Source: a bacterium (GTDB lineage: Bacteria > Patescibacteriota > Minisyncoccia > Phycocordibacterales > Phycocordibacteraceae). Taken from it: a stretch of 30,474 nucleotides of DNA. Where the stretch lies: NCBI GenBank assembly GCA_021812955.1, contig JAKAMJ010000001.1, forward strand, positions 1 through 30,474, read 5' to 3'. A program made the translations under genes and the position numbers. A model generated the notes under the pieces. The model made no database searches. It worked only from the letters and a program-made list of their open reading frames with translations, and was not told the origin of the DNA. Shown here piece by piece: positions 1 through 6,690 of this stretch (position 1 is the stretch's first letter; each line of letters starts with the position of its first letter).

Positions 1-608
1 CGCGCGTACACCATGCTAGCTTGCGGCGTCCCGGCGAAGCCAGGGATAGTGAACGATGTCGGCCCGACGTTGTACGAATCGCCCGGCTTATCGGCGTATG
101 CCGTCACCGAGACGTTGCCCGGCTTCGACGCAGTACCAGCAGGGACGGTTATCGGCGCATGGATACGGAACACGAGACCGGCGGTCGTGGCGAAGCGCGT
201 ATTCGCGACGAGCCTCTGCGCTTTCGGCTGGGCGTTGTAGACGGTTATCATGCCCGATGCGTTCGTCTCGACGGTTTTCGTGCCTCCGCTTTGCACGCTT
301 TGCGTCGCTATCTTTTGCGAAGTCAGGATCTCATACGGAAGGTCTCCGGAGCTTTTCGTGGCGGTGAACGACCCCTGGACCGCCGCGGAAACGGTCGTCG
401 GCGTCACCTCGACCTTTGCACTGGAAAAATAATACAACGCCCCGAAAGACGCGGCGATGACGAGCAAGACCGCGACGAGCGTCTTGAACGGGAACCGTGC
501 GCGCGGTGCAGAAATGCGCAAGGGCGCTTTCGCGTTCGTTTCGTTTGTAAGAGTTCCCGTCGCATCCTTCCGCCGGGAAGGCGGGATTATATCGTTGATA
601 GTACGCAT
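1..608 (-). CDS. Membrane-anchored hypothetical protein, 3' end cut by window edge
   Basis: The minus-strand reading frame is open from the ATG at 608 to the window edge (about 202 codons), so only the N-terminal part is visible. A basic, probably cytoplasmic N-terminus (about residues 1-40) is followed by one membrane segment (about 42-62, LVAVLLVIAASFGALYYF). The rest is a Thr/Ser/Val-rich beta-type region likely to lie outside the membrane. I do not recognise a named family; the layout resembles baseplate-J-like or other single-pass proteins common in CPR genomes. It lies downstream of the PilM-like gene, separated by a GC hairpin. Its own -10 box (TATACT) is exactly 6 nt before the ATG, suggesting leaderless transcription. 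The frame is well supported; the function is unknown. Confidence 0.75.
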   Translation of the reverse strand, partial: MRTINDIIPPSRRKDATGTLTNETNAKAPLRISAPRARFPFKTLVAVLLVIAASFGALYYFSSAKVEVTPTTVSAAVQGSFTATKSSGDLPYEILTSQKIATQSVQSGGTKTVETNASGMITVYNAQPKAQRLVANTRFATTAGLVFRIHAPITVPAGTASKPGNVSVTAYADKPGDSYNVGPTSFTIPGFAGTPQASMVYA

Positions 609-614
609 GAGCAC

Positions 615-620
615 AGTATA
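615..620 (-). promoter_or_regulatory. -10 box, TATACT 6 nt before the start at 608
   Basis: On the minus strand TATACT is followed by six bases and then the ATG, so the predicted transcription start falls at or next to the start codon. No convincing -35 box or Shine-Dalgarno sequence is visible. The same spacing recurs at several other genes in the window. Confidence 0.55.
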
Positions 621-629
621 ACACCCCTG

Positions 630-650
630 GCCGCGCTACCGGAGCGCGGC
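630..650 (-). terminator. GC-rich hairpin after the PilM-like gene
   Basis: GCCGCGCT and AGCGCGGC form a perfect 8-bp stem with a 5-nt loop, 9 nt beyond the stop of the PilM-like gene. No clear U-run follows, so it may be a weak terminator or an RNA 3'-end stabiliser. The next promoter lies immediately after it. Confidence 0.4.
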
Positions 651-658
651 TGTGCACA

Positions 659-1708
659 TTACTCGACGGGTCCTTTCGCCTGGTAATACAGCGCCATGTA
701 TAAGAGGTTCGTATCGAGCGGTTCGGCAGACAGATAACGGATCATCCCGAGCAGATGCTTCTGCATCACCGCGACCGTCTTTGGCGGGTTCTCGGAAAGC
801 CAGAGCGACTCAAGCTTCGCGGCTGCGAGCGCCTGCCGGATGCGCTCACTGTCTGATTTGCGCGCAAGCAGGAATATGGTGCGCGGAAGCGGATACTGCT
901 CGGCTATCACGGCGAGCTGGCCTTTGACTGTCGCCGCCCATCCGGCTTCGCCTACGGGAATCGTCGTCTGCGTCAAGGATACGAGGGTCCCGTTCCGCAC
1001 GAGCGCGGCCGCCGTGCGCGGGCGACCAGCAGCGTCGAGTATTACTGCGTCACGTTCGTGCGGGAAGACGTTGCGTATGGTCTGATACCGGAGCGAGCTG
1101 CCAGAGACGGGGGAGATGCGCCTCGTGTGGAAGATTCCGGCGAGCGCAGCGGTGATGTCTTGCGCGACGCGCCGCTCGATGATAGACGCCAGGACGGTGA
1201 CCGAAGCGCGATGCGCCTTCTTACCGTACGGTCTGCTCGTCTCGTAACCGTTCAGGGTCGTGCCAATGACGCTCTCGTCCGCTACTATCTTCCCGGGCAA
1301 TCCTTTTGAGATCTGCCCGAGCCGCTCCGCCACTAGGCCGTGCGTGAACTCGAACGTACTTCCGGAACGCTCGAACTCTTCGACTCGTACCGCCGTCTCT
1401 TGCCAGGGCGTCTCGATAGACACGATAACGCGCGCGACGCTGCCGCTCCCGGCAGCGCGCGCGAGCGCCGGCGCCCCTTCGCGGATCATGTCAGCGCCGA
1501 GAGCCTTGAGCGCTCGCAGCATCGCGCTCTCGAGCGTCTCGCCAGCATGCGCCTCGATCGGCGTGCGGCGCGCATATACGACCGTCGGCAGCTCCCCCGA
1601 TTCGTAACGCGCGTACGCGCCCGCAACGCTGTCGGCACCGATATCGACCAGCGCAACCGACTCCGCAGCAGAGCTTTTCTTTGTCAGGACATTCTCAAAG
1701 AAACCCAT
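659..1708 (-). CDS. Actin-fold ATPase-like protein (PilM/FtsA type)
   Basis: 349 residues. The N-terminus contains a DIGADSVAGAY stretch resembling the phosphate-1 loop of the FtsA/PilM branch of the actin fold. A later segment, AVILDAAGRPRTAAALVRNG, fits the second nucleotide-binding region. There is no signal peptide or clear membrane segment, so it is probably cytoplasmic or peripherally attached to the inner membrane. PilM proteins support type IV pilus assembly and FtsA tethers FtsZ; which role applies here cannot be decided from sequence. The gene begins 4 nt after alaS ends, so the two are likely co-transcribed, and a membrane-anchored protein follows it, as a PilN-like partner would. 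The family call is moderately sure and the role is inferred. Confidence 0.6.
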   Translation of the reverse strand: MGFFENVLTKKSSAAESVALVDIGADSVAGAYARYESGELPTVVYARRTPIEAHAGETLESAMLRALKALGADMIREGAPALARAAGSGSVARVIVSIETPWQETAVRVEEFERSGSTFEFTHGLVAERLGQISKGLPGKIVADESVIGTTLNGYETSRPYGKKAHRASVTVLASIIERRVAQDITAALAGIFHTRRISPVSGSSLRYQTIRNVFPHERDAVILDAAGRPRTAAALVRNGTLVSLTQTTIPVGEAGWAATVKGQLAVIAEQYPLPRTIFLLARKSDSERIRQALAAAKLESLWLSENPPKTVAVMQKHLLGMIRYLSAEPLDTNLLYMALYYQAKGPVE

Positions 1709-1712
1709 CCCT

Positions 1713-3623
1713 TTATTCTAACACCGCCTTGATGCGACGGATGCCAGCGGAAGATGCTTCTTCTTTTTTAATCTTGAAACGGCCGAGCTCGGAGGTGCTT
1801 GAGGCGTGCGGCCCGCCGCAGAATTCTATCGAGAATGCCTCGGTGAACTTCGGGTCGGACTCGGTCGCACTCGCGGGGCCGATCGAGTAGACAGTAACCT
1901 GCTCCGGATAATTCGCGCCGAACTCGTGCTCGGCATTCAGCTTCTCTGCCTCAGCTCTCGGCATGACAGTGCGAATGACGGGCAACGCCTCTGCTATCTT
2001 TTCATTTACGATTTTTTCTACCTCTGCTTTCTGTTCGTCAGTCATTTTTTGCCCGTAGTTGAAGTCGATGCGCAGGCGCTCGGCGGTAATGTTGGAACCG
2101 CGCTGGTGCACCTCCGGTCCCAAGACCTGCTGGAGCGCTTTCAAGAGCAGGTGGTGGGCGGTGTGGTAGCGAACCGTCTGCTCGCTCTGGTCGGCAAGAC
2201 CGCCGGCGAATTTCTGCGCCGCGCCCGCGCGAGACTTAACCTGGTGTTCGTCCATGAGCTTCTGGACCGCTTCGGTGTCGACCGAGAGACCGCGTTCGCG
2301 GGCCATTTCCTCGGTCATCTCAAGCGGGAAGCCGTAGGTAGTGTACAGATCGAACACCGCTTCCGCCTCAATGTATGGTTTCGTAAACCCGACATGCTTT
2401 TCGAACTCGCGGAGACCGTTGGCGAGCGTCTTCCTAAACTGCGCTTCTTCTTTCTCAAGTTCTTCGCGGATGATAGCTGAGGCCGCTTGCACGAACGGAT
2501 ACTGTCCGACGTATGCTGCGCCGAAGCTCTCCGCAACCTCGGCGAGCACGGCCTCCTTGATACCGAGCTTGTCGGCCTCGCGGATAGAGCGTCGAATAAG
2601 GCGGCGCAGAATGTAGCCCTGCTCGCTATTGCCGGGCTTTATCCCGCTCGCGAGCATGAATGTCGCCGCGCGCATGTGATCCAAGATAATCCTAAACGAC
2701 CGAGTTATAGGAATCTGATTCCTATATGTTTGGCTGGAGCGGGATTCGAGCACGGCGCGAGCGGCGTCGAAGATATCGGTGAGAAATACGTCAGGATTAT
2801 CGCGTGTAGCGGCGGTGAGGCGCTCGAGCCCGCCACCGAAGTCTACGTTGCGCTTGGGCAATTCTTTGAACGAACCGTCTTCCTGCTTGATGAACTGCAT
2901 GAAGACAGAATTGCCGATCTCGATGAAGCGGCCGCAATCGCAGTTGGGGTGGCACTCAGGGCCAAACGCTGGGTCGTGCGGCAGGCCGAAGTCATAGAAG
3001 ACTTCAGAATCCGGCCCGCCGATCTCGCCTGCGGGCATTTTGCTCGGCACCCCTGCCCTGCTCCACCAGTTTTTCTTCGCACCATAGGCGAAGATTCGCC
3101 CGCCCTGCATGCCGACTTCGTTCCCCCGCTCTTCAGTACCGAGCTCGACGAATTTTGCTTCGATTCCCTTTTCGTTAAAAATCTTCTTCCATATTTCAAC
3201 CGCTTCGGTGTCTGTCGTCATGCCGCTCTCAGCATCGCCGCCAAAGACCGTCACATAGAGCTTCTCCGGGTCGAGCCCGAGGCCTTCTTCTTTATTCGTC
3301 AGGAATTCAAAAATCCACGGGAGCTGTTCCTGCTTGAAATAGTCGCCGAGGCTCCAGTTGCCGAGCATTTCGAAAAATGTCGTGTGGCGATTGTCGCCGA
3401 CCTCTTCGATGTCTTCGGCGCGGAAGCTCATCTGCGAGTTGGCGAGGCGCGCGCCCTCCGGGTGCTCTGCACCCATGAGGTAGGGCACGAGCGGCTGCAT
3501 GCCGCTGCTCGTGAAGAGCGTGGTCGGATCATTTTCCGGAACGATAGGCGCACTCGGGATAATCGCGTGCCCGCGCTTCGCATAAAAATCGAGGAATCGC
3601 GTGCGTACGTCTGCTACCGTCAT
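1713..3623 (-). CDS. alaS: Alanyl-tRNA synthetase, short form with editing site but no C-Ala domain
   Basis: Charges tRNA-Ala with alanine. 636 residues against about 875 in E. coli. The class II catalytic core is present: the FTSSGMQPL start, NSQMSFRAEDIEEVG, and GGLERL motif 3 near residue 265. An extra Cys/His stretch, CHPNCDCGRF, sits before the motif containing EIGNSVFMQF. The editing domain keeps its metal-site motifs HTAHH (487-491) and CGGPH (602-606). The beta-barrel stretch that normally precedes the first motif (with a GGQ-type signature) is not recognisable, and the oligomerisation and C-Ala domains are absent. Residues 300-306 (YRNQIPI) are encoded exactly by a 21-bp palindrome also found in leuS. 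A -10 box, TATCTT, lies 6 nt before the ATG. Confidence 0.95.
   Translation of the reverse strand: MTVADVRTRFLDFYAKRGHAIIPSAPIVPENDPTTLFTSSGMQPLVPYLMGAEHPEGARLANSQMSFRAEDIEEVGDNRHTTFFEMLGNWSLGDYFKQEQLPWIFEFLTNKEEGLGLDPEKLYVTVFGGDAESGMTTDTEAVEIWKKIFNEKGIEAKFVELGTEERGNEVGMQGGRIFAYGAKKNWWSRAGVPSKMPAGEIGGPDSEVFYDFGLPHDPAFGPECHPNCDCGRFIEIGNSVFMQFIKQEDGSFKELPKRNVDFGGGLERLTAATRDNPDVFLTDIFDAARAVLESRSSQTYRNQIPITRSFRIILDHMRAATFMLASGIKPGNSEQGYILRRLIRRSIREADKLGIKEAVLAEVAESFGAAYVGQYPFVQAASAIIREELEKEEAQFRKTLANGLREFEKHVGFTKPYIEAEAVFDLYTTYGFPLEMTEEMARERGLSVDTEAVQKLMDEHQVKSRAGAAQKFAGGLADQSEQTVRYHTAHHLLLKALQQVLGPEVHQRGSNITAERLRIDFNYGQKMTDEQKAEVEKIVNEKIAEALPVIRTVMPRAEAEKLNAEHEFGANYPEQVTVYSIGPASATESDPKFTEAFSIEFCGGPHASSTSELGRFKIKKEEASSAGIRRIKAVLE
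2706..2726. repeat. 21-bp near-palindrome, family A, copy inside alaS
   Basis: Arms TATAGGAATC and GATTCCTATA flank a single central T on the plus strand. It occupies exactly seven alaS codons (residues 300-306) just before the conserved SFRIILDHMRA helix. The only other copy I found is in leuS at 15040-15060, identical apart from the centre base. Confidence 0.9.
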
Positions 3624-3629
3624 GCTCAG

Positions 3630-3635
3630 AAGATA
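3630..3635 (-). promoter_or_regulatory. -10 box, TATCTT 6 nt before alaS
   Basis: TATCTT is followed by CTGAGC and the ATG on the minus strand. This matches the leaderless spacing seen at other genes here. It lies just beyond the hairpin that ends the preceding DUF2283 gene. Confidence 0.5.
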
Positions 3636-3650
3636 CCACGCCGCTGGGTA

Positions 3651-3682
3651 TAAAAAAATGCCGAGGCTGTCGCCTCTCCGGC
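3651..3682 (-). terminator. Rho-independent terminator after the DUF2283 gene
   Basis: On the minus strand a stem built from GCCG/CGGC and AGGC/GCCT, with a small bulge and a 4-nt loop, is followed by A and seven T (plus-strand A-run at 3652-3658). It abuts the DUF2283 stop codon and separates that pair from alaS. Confidence 0.7.
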
Positions 3683-3683
3683 G

Positions 3684-3908
3684 CTAAGCCAATTCCGACA
3701 TCGGCACAGACACGCCGCCGATCGAGACGGTATTGAAATTGCGTGCACCGACCTTTTCTCGGGCGCCGAGAATCTCCAGATTAAGCAGACGCCCTCGTCG
3801 GTCGATATCGAGAATCACCTCGGGCGCCACCTCTACGGTCTTCGCGACCGCTCCAGGGCGAATCGAGACATTGAGTGCGTCAACTTCTTTGTCGTAGGTG
3901 ATTTTCAT
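3684..3908 (-). CDS. DUF2283-family small protein, possible antitoxin
   Basis: 74 residues. The MKITYDKEVDALNVSI start and the VILDIDRRGRLLNLEILGA core are characteristic of DUF2283: short beta strands carrying an acidic D-x-D turn. It follows the DUF4258 gene by 12 nt and ends in a terminator, making a two-gene unit. DUF2283 proteins are commonly found beside DUF4258 genes, and the pair is often predicted to be a toxin-antitoxin module. That is a family-level association, not something shown here. It may have its own start signal: TATAGT lies exactly 6 nt before its ATG, overlapping the end of the upstream gene, so the second gene could be made independently. Confidence 0.8.
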   Translation of the reverse strand: MKITYDKEVDALNVSIRPGAVAKTVEVAPEVILDIDRRGRLLNLEILGAREKVGARNFNTVSIGGVSVPMSELA

Positions 3909-3914
3909 ACTTGC

Positions 3915-3920
3915 ACTATA
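3915..3920 (-). promoter_or_regulatory. Possible -10 box, TATAGT before the DUF2283 gene
   Basis: TATAGT lies 6 nt before the ATG at 3908 and immediately after the DUF4258 stop codon. If used, it would give a separate leaderless transcript for the second gene of the pair. Confidence 0.4.
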
Positions 3921-4151
3921 TCATAATGGCGCTTTCTTTACCCAATGCGCCGTGACCACGATGATTTCATCCGATTTGCGAACCAGCACCACCTTCAGGT
4001 ATCGCGTGCCGAAACGACGATACCATTCTTCACGCGGATAATTCCCGGGGTTGCGTATGTCAGGAGATAACACGACCCTGCGGACTGATGCGATTGATAT
4101 GTTGCGCTGACTCAACTTGAGTAACGAATGGTCGCTGAAATGTATTTCCAC
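3921..4151 (-). CDS. DUF4258-family small protein, possible RelE-like toxin
   Basis: 76 residues with a GTG start at 4151. The N-terminal stretch FSDHSLLKLSQRNIS, the central FGTRYLKVVLVRKSDEIIVV strands and a terminal VTAHWVKK fit DUF4258, a small alpha/beta family thought to be related to RelE-type toxins. The GTG is chosen because TATACT lies exactly 6 nt upstream, and the codons after it read MEIHFSDHS. It is first in a two-gene unit with DUF2283. The toxin role is inference from family and pairing; no catalytic residues can be assigned with confidence. Confidence 0.75.
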   Translation of the reverse strand: MEIHFSDHSLLKLSQRNISIASVRRVVLSPDIRNPGNYPREEWYRRFGTRYLKVVLVRKSDEIIVVTAHWVKKAPL

Positions 4152-4157
4152 ATGTTC

Positions 4158-4163
4158 AGTATA
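4158..4163 (-). promoter_or_regulatory. -10 box, TATACT 6 nt before the DUF4258 start
   Basis: TATACT-GAACAT-GTG on the minus strand places the expected transcription start on the GTG start codon. It lies between the end of the M3 peptidase gene and the small pair. Confidence 0.55.
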
Positions 4164-4170
4164 GCAGCCG

Positions 4171-5934
4171 TTATTTGACCAGCCGTTCGAGGGCGGCGAG
4201 ATCGCGCTCGATGCCGGCTAGGCCTTCTTTGAAAAAGGCAGGCGAGCGCACGTCGAGCCCGCACGCAGAGAAGATGTCTTCGGGCGAGGCGCTGCCGCCG
4301 GCCGAAAGAAACGCGTCTACCCTCTCGACGAACGCCGGATCCTTCTTCACCCCCTCGTAGAGCGCGCGGGAGATGAGCTGGCCATAGGCGTAGGAGTAGA
4401 CGTAGAAGAAGCGGCGGATGTGACTCCAGTAGACGAAGAAGTAGCCATCGTCTTCGGTGAGCTCGACGGTCGGGCCTAGGTAGCTCGCCATGTGCGTGTT
4501 CATGAGTTTCGCTATTTCTTCTTTGGGTACGAGTCCTTTCGCTCGCACGGCGGTGTGGAGCTCTCGCTCGAAATTGAAAAGCGCAATTTGGCGGAAGATG
4601 GTTGCCACGTCGTCTTGGAGCCGATCGTGAAGCGCGATGCGACGCTCTTTCTCAGAGAGCGTCTTCGAGAGCGCGTCGAAGGCCACCTGCTCAAAGAAGG
4701 TGCTCGCGGTCTCTGCGACAGCGGTCGAGTAGTCCTGGTAGTGCAGCGGTTGCTGCTTGCTCCGCTCGGTGTGGATCGCGTGCCCCATCTCGTGCGCGAG
4801 CGTCATGAGCGAGTGAGCGTCGTCGACGTGATTGAGGAGTACCATCGTCGGCTGTCCCACCGAGCCGGAGCAAAACGCGCCACCGGTCTTCCCTTTCTTC
4901 GGGTAGACATCGGTCTGGCTGTTCTCGAGCAAGCGGTCGAATATCTCTGCATAGCGCGGATGGAGCCTCGCAAACGCTTCGCGCACGAGCTTGGCCGCGT
5001 CGTTGAAGGAAATTTTTTTCTTGAGCGTCCCTACCGGCGCGCCGCGGTCTGCGTAAGTGAGTTTCTTTTCGCCCATGAGCTCCGCCTTCGTCTTGAAAAA
5101 TCGTTTGGAGAGATCGAAGCGGCTCGACACGGCATCGACGAGCGCGAGGACGCTCGCGCGCTCGTTCTCGTAGCCGAGGATGGTCGAATCGAAGGGTTCG
5201 GCGAATCCGCGAAGTTCGTCGGTAATCTTCTTGCGCGCGATAATCGCATTCAGCTCGCTCTCGGCCATCGGCGCGATGCCGCGGAGCGTGCGCATGAGCG
5301 CCTGGTGAAGCGCGCGTCGCTTGGCCTTAGGCAAGTTGCGTAGCATCTCGACCGCCTCTGGTACCGGGATGCGCTTCTTGCCGAACGGCACTTCGCTCGT
5401 GTTGACGATGTTGTCGACCGCCTGCACCCAGCGCCCGTGGGAGACGTCGCCCAGGAGCGAAAATATCTTCTCTTCCGGCTCGGAGAGGTCGTGCTTGGCG
5501 TTCTCGAAAAGCTTCTTGAGAAGATAGTGATAGGGCGCGAGCTCGGGCGCCGCGAGGAACTTCTTCTGCATCGCGTCCGGGACCTTCCCGAGCTCGAGCG
5601 AGAAGAACATGAGCAGGTTGGCGCGCTTGGCGTATCGCTCGTCGAGCGCATTCGCGAGCGCCTCGGCCTGCTTGTCGGCAGCGTTGAGCTCTTTGCGATA
5701 AGCGGCGTAGAGCATCGGAGCTGGCGAGCTCTCAAGCTCTAGCGCTTCGCTCGCCTTAAGCGCATCGGCGAGCGCCTTCGGGTCCTTTAGCCAGGATTTG
5801 TCCTTGCGATATTTCGCGGCAAAGGCCTCGACAGCCTTTTCGCCTTTCGCCATATCCGCCTCGATCCGCGGGTCGGTGAGAGATGTATAAAAAAGCTTCT
5901 TCAAGTCCCACTCCGTCTTATATTTCTGCGCCAT
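4171..5934 (-). CDS. pepF: M3 family oligoendopeptidase (PepF type)
   Basis: Zinc metallopeptidase that cleaves short peptides in the cytoplasm. 587 residues, a usual size for the PepF branch. The catalytic HEMGH is at about residues 381-385 (plus-strand 4780-4794), followed by a conserved region (YSTAVAETASTFFEQ) carrying the third zinc ligand, Glu. The long N-terminal half is the helical part that encloses the substrate channel. No signal peptide is visible. It stands alone between ung and the DUF4258/DUF2283 pair. TACACT at 5944-5949 lies 9 nt upstream of the ATG and would give a leader of about three bases. Family assignment is secure; the exact peptide specificity is not known. Confidence 0.93.
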   Translation of the reverse strand: MAQKYKTEWDLKKLFYTSLTDPRIEADMAKGEKAVEAFAAKYRKDKSWLKDPKALADALKASEALELESSPAPMLYAAYRKELNAADKQAEALANALDERYAKRANLLMFFSLELGKVPDAMQKKFLAAPELAPYHYLLKKLFENAKHDLSEPEEKIFSLLGDVSHGRWVQAVDNIVNTSEVPFGKKRIPVPEAVEMLRNLPKAKRRALHQALMRTLRGIAPMAESELNAIIARKKITDELRGFAEPFDSTILGYENERASVLALVDAVSSRFDLSKRFFKTKAELMGEKKLTYADRGAPVGTLKKKISFNDAAKLVREAFARLHPRYAEIFDRLLENSQTDVYPKKGKTGGAFCSGSVGQPTMVLLNHVDDAHSLMTLAHEMGHAIHTERSKQQPLHYQDYSTAVAETASTFFEQVAFDALSKTLSEKERRIALHDRLQDDVATIFRQIALFNFERELHTAVRAKGLVPKEEIAKLMNTHMASYLGPTVELTEDDGYFFVYWSHIRRFFYVYSYAYGQLISRALYEGVKKDPAFVERVDAFLSAGGSASPEDIFSACGLDVRSPAFFKEGLAGIERDLAALERLVK

Positions 5935-5943
5935 ATTGAGAGC

Positions 5944-5949
5944 AGTGTA
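5944..5949 (-). promoter_or_regulatory. -10 box, TACACT before pepF
   Basis: TACACT lies 9 nt before the ATG on the minus strand, predicting an almost leaderless transcript. No Shine-Dalgarno sequence is visible in the intervening bases. Confidence 0.4.
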
Positions 5950-5977
5950 GCAGTAAGCGAAGAGAGATACAAAAGTA

Positions 5978-5994
5978 GCCAGGTCTGACCTGGC
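5978..5994. repeat. 17-bp near-palindrome between ung and pepF
   Basis: Arms GCCAGGTC and GACCTGGC flank a single central T. It lies 13 nt beyond the ung stop. On the minus strand it is followed by TACTTTTG, so it could serve as a short terminator for the ung operon. Its one-base centre resembles the family A element, but no second copy was found in the window. Confidence 0.6.
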
Positions 5995-6006
5995 CGCTTA
6001 CGAGAG

Positions 6007-6690
6007 CTAGCTCCAGTCAATAGGAGTATGCCCATGGGTGATGAGGTAGGAATTCGCCTTGGAGAAGTGCTTGCAGCCGAAGAAGCCCGCGTGCGCGGAG
6101 AGCGGCGAGGGGTGTGGCGCTTCGATGACGAGGTGTTTGGTGCGGTCGATGTGGGCGCCCTTCTGTTTTGCATAGTTGCCCCAGAGGATGAAAACGAGGT
6201 GCTCGCGCTCGTCTGCGAGCGCGCGGATGACGGCGTCGGTGAACTGCTCCCAGCCTTTCTTTTGGTGCGAGCCGGCTGCATGCGCACGAACGGTGAGGGT
6301 CGCGTTTAAGAGCAGCACCCCTTGCTCTGCCCACCGCGATAAATCGCCACTTCTTTCTGTATTGAAGTTCGACTTCAATACTGGCCCTAGATCGGTTGCG
6401 ATCTCTTTGAAGATGTTCTGGAGCGAAGGCGGTACTGGCGTCTGCTCGCCGACGGCGAAGGCGAGGCCGTTCGCTTGCCCGTCGCCGTGATACGGGTCCT
6501 GTCCGAGTATCACGACCTTTACCTTGTCGAACGGGCACAGGTCAAACGCACGGAAAATGTTCTTCGGCGCAGGGTACACTGCGCCGTTCTGATATTCTTC
6601 TTTTACAAATCGCGCGAGCTCGGCGAAGTATTCCTGCTCAAACTCGCCTTTCAGTTTCTCTTTCCACGACGACTCAATTTTTACTTCCAT
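6007..6690 (-). CDS. ung: Uracil-DNA glycosylase (family 1)
   Basis: Removes uracil from DNA as the first step of base-excision repair. 227 residues, standard length. The water-activating GQDPYHG motif (63-69), the VLLLNATLTVRA uracil-pocket segment and the HPSPLSAH minor-groove loop near the C-terminus are all present. Residues 104-111 (VLKSNFNT) are an addition relative to E. coli Ung, between the KEI helix and SGDLSRW. They are encoded by a palindromic element repeated at 16488. The gene overlaps the upstream PD-(D/E)XK nuclease by 17 nt, so the two are translationally coupled, and it is last in an eight-gene unit. Confidence 0.97.
   Translation of the reverse strand: MEVKIESSWKEKLKGEFEQEYFAELARFVKEEYQNGAVYPAPKNIFRAFDLCPFDKVKVVILGQDPYHGDGQANGLAFAVGEQTPVPPSLQNIFKEIATDLGPVLKSNFNTERSGDLSRWAEQGVLLLNATLTVRAHAAGSHQKKGWEQFTDAVIRALADEREHLVFILWGNYAKQKGAHIDRTKHLVIEAPHPSPLSAHAGFFGCKHFSKANSYLITHGHTPIDWS
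6359..6381. repeat. 23-bp near-palindrome, family B, copy inside ung
   Basis: Arms GTATTGAAGT and ACTTCAATAC flank a 3-nt centre (TCG on plus, CGA on minus). Read on the ung strand it encodes residues 104-111. Its first 19 bases recur on the plus strand at 16488-16506. Confidence 0.85.

Noticed and set aside
2487..3653. 388-codon plus-strand open frame opposite alaS
   Set aside because: Antisense shadow of alaS with no domain signal, and it would run through the alaS promoter and terminator region.
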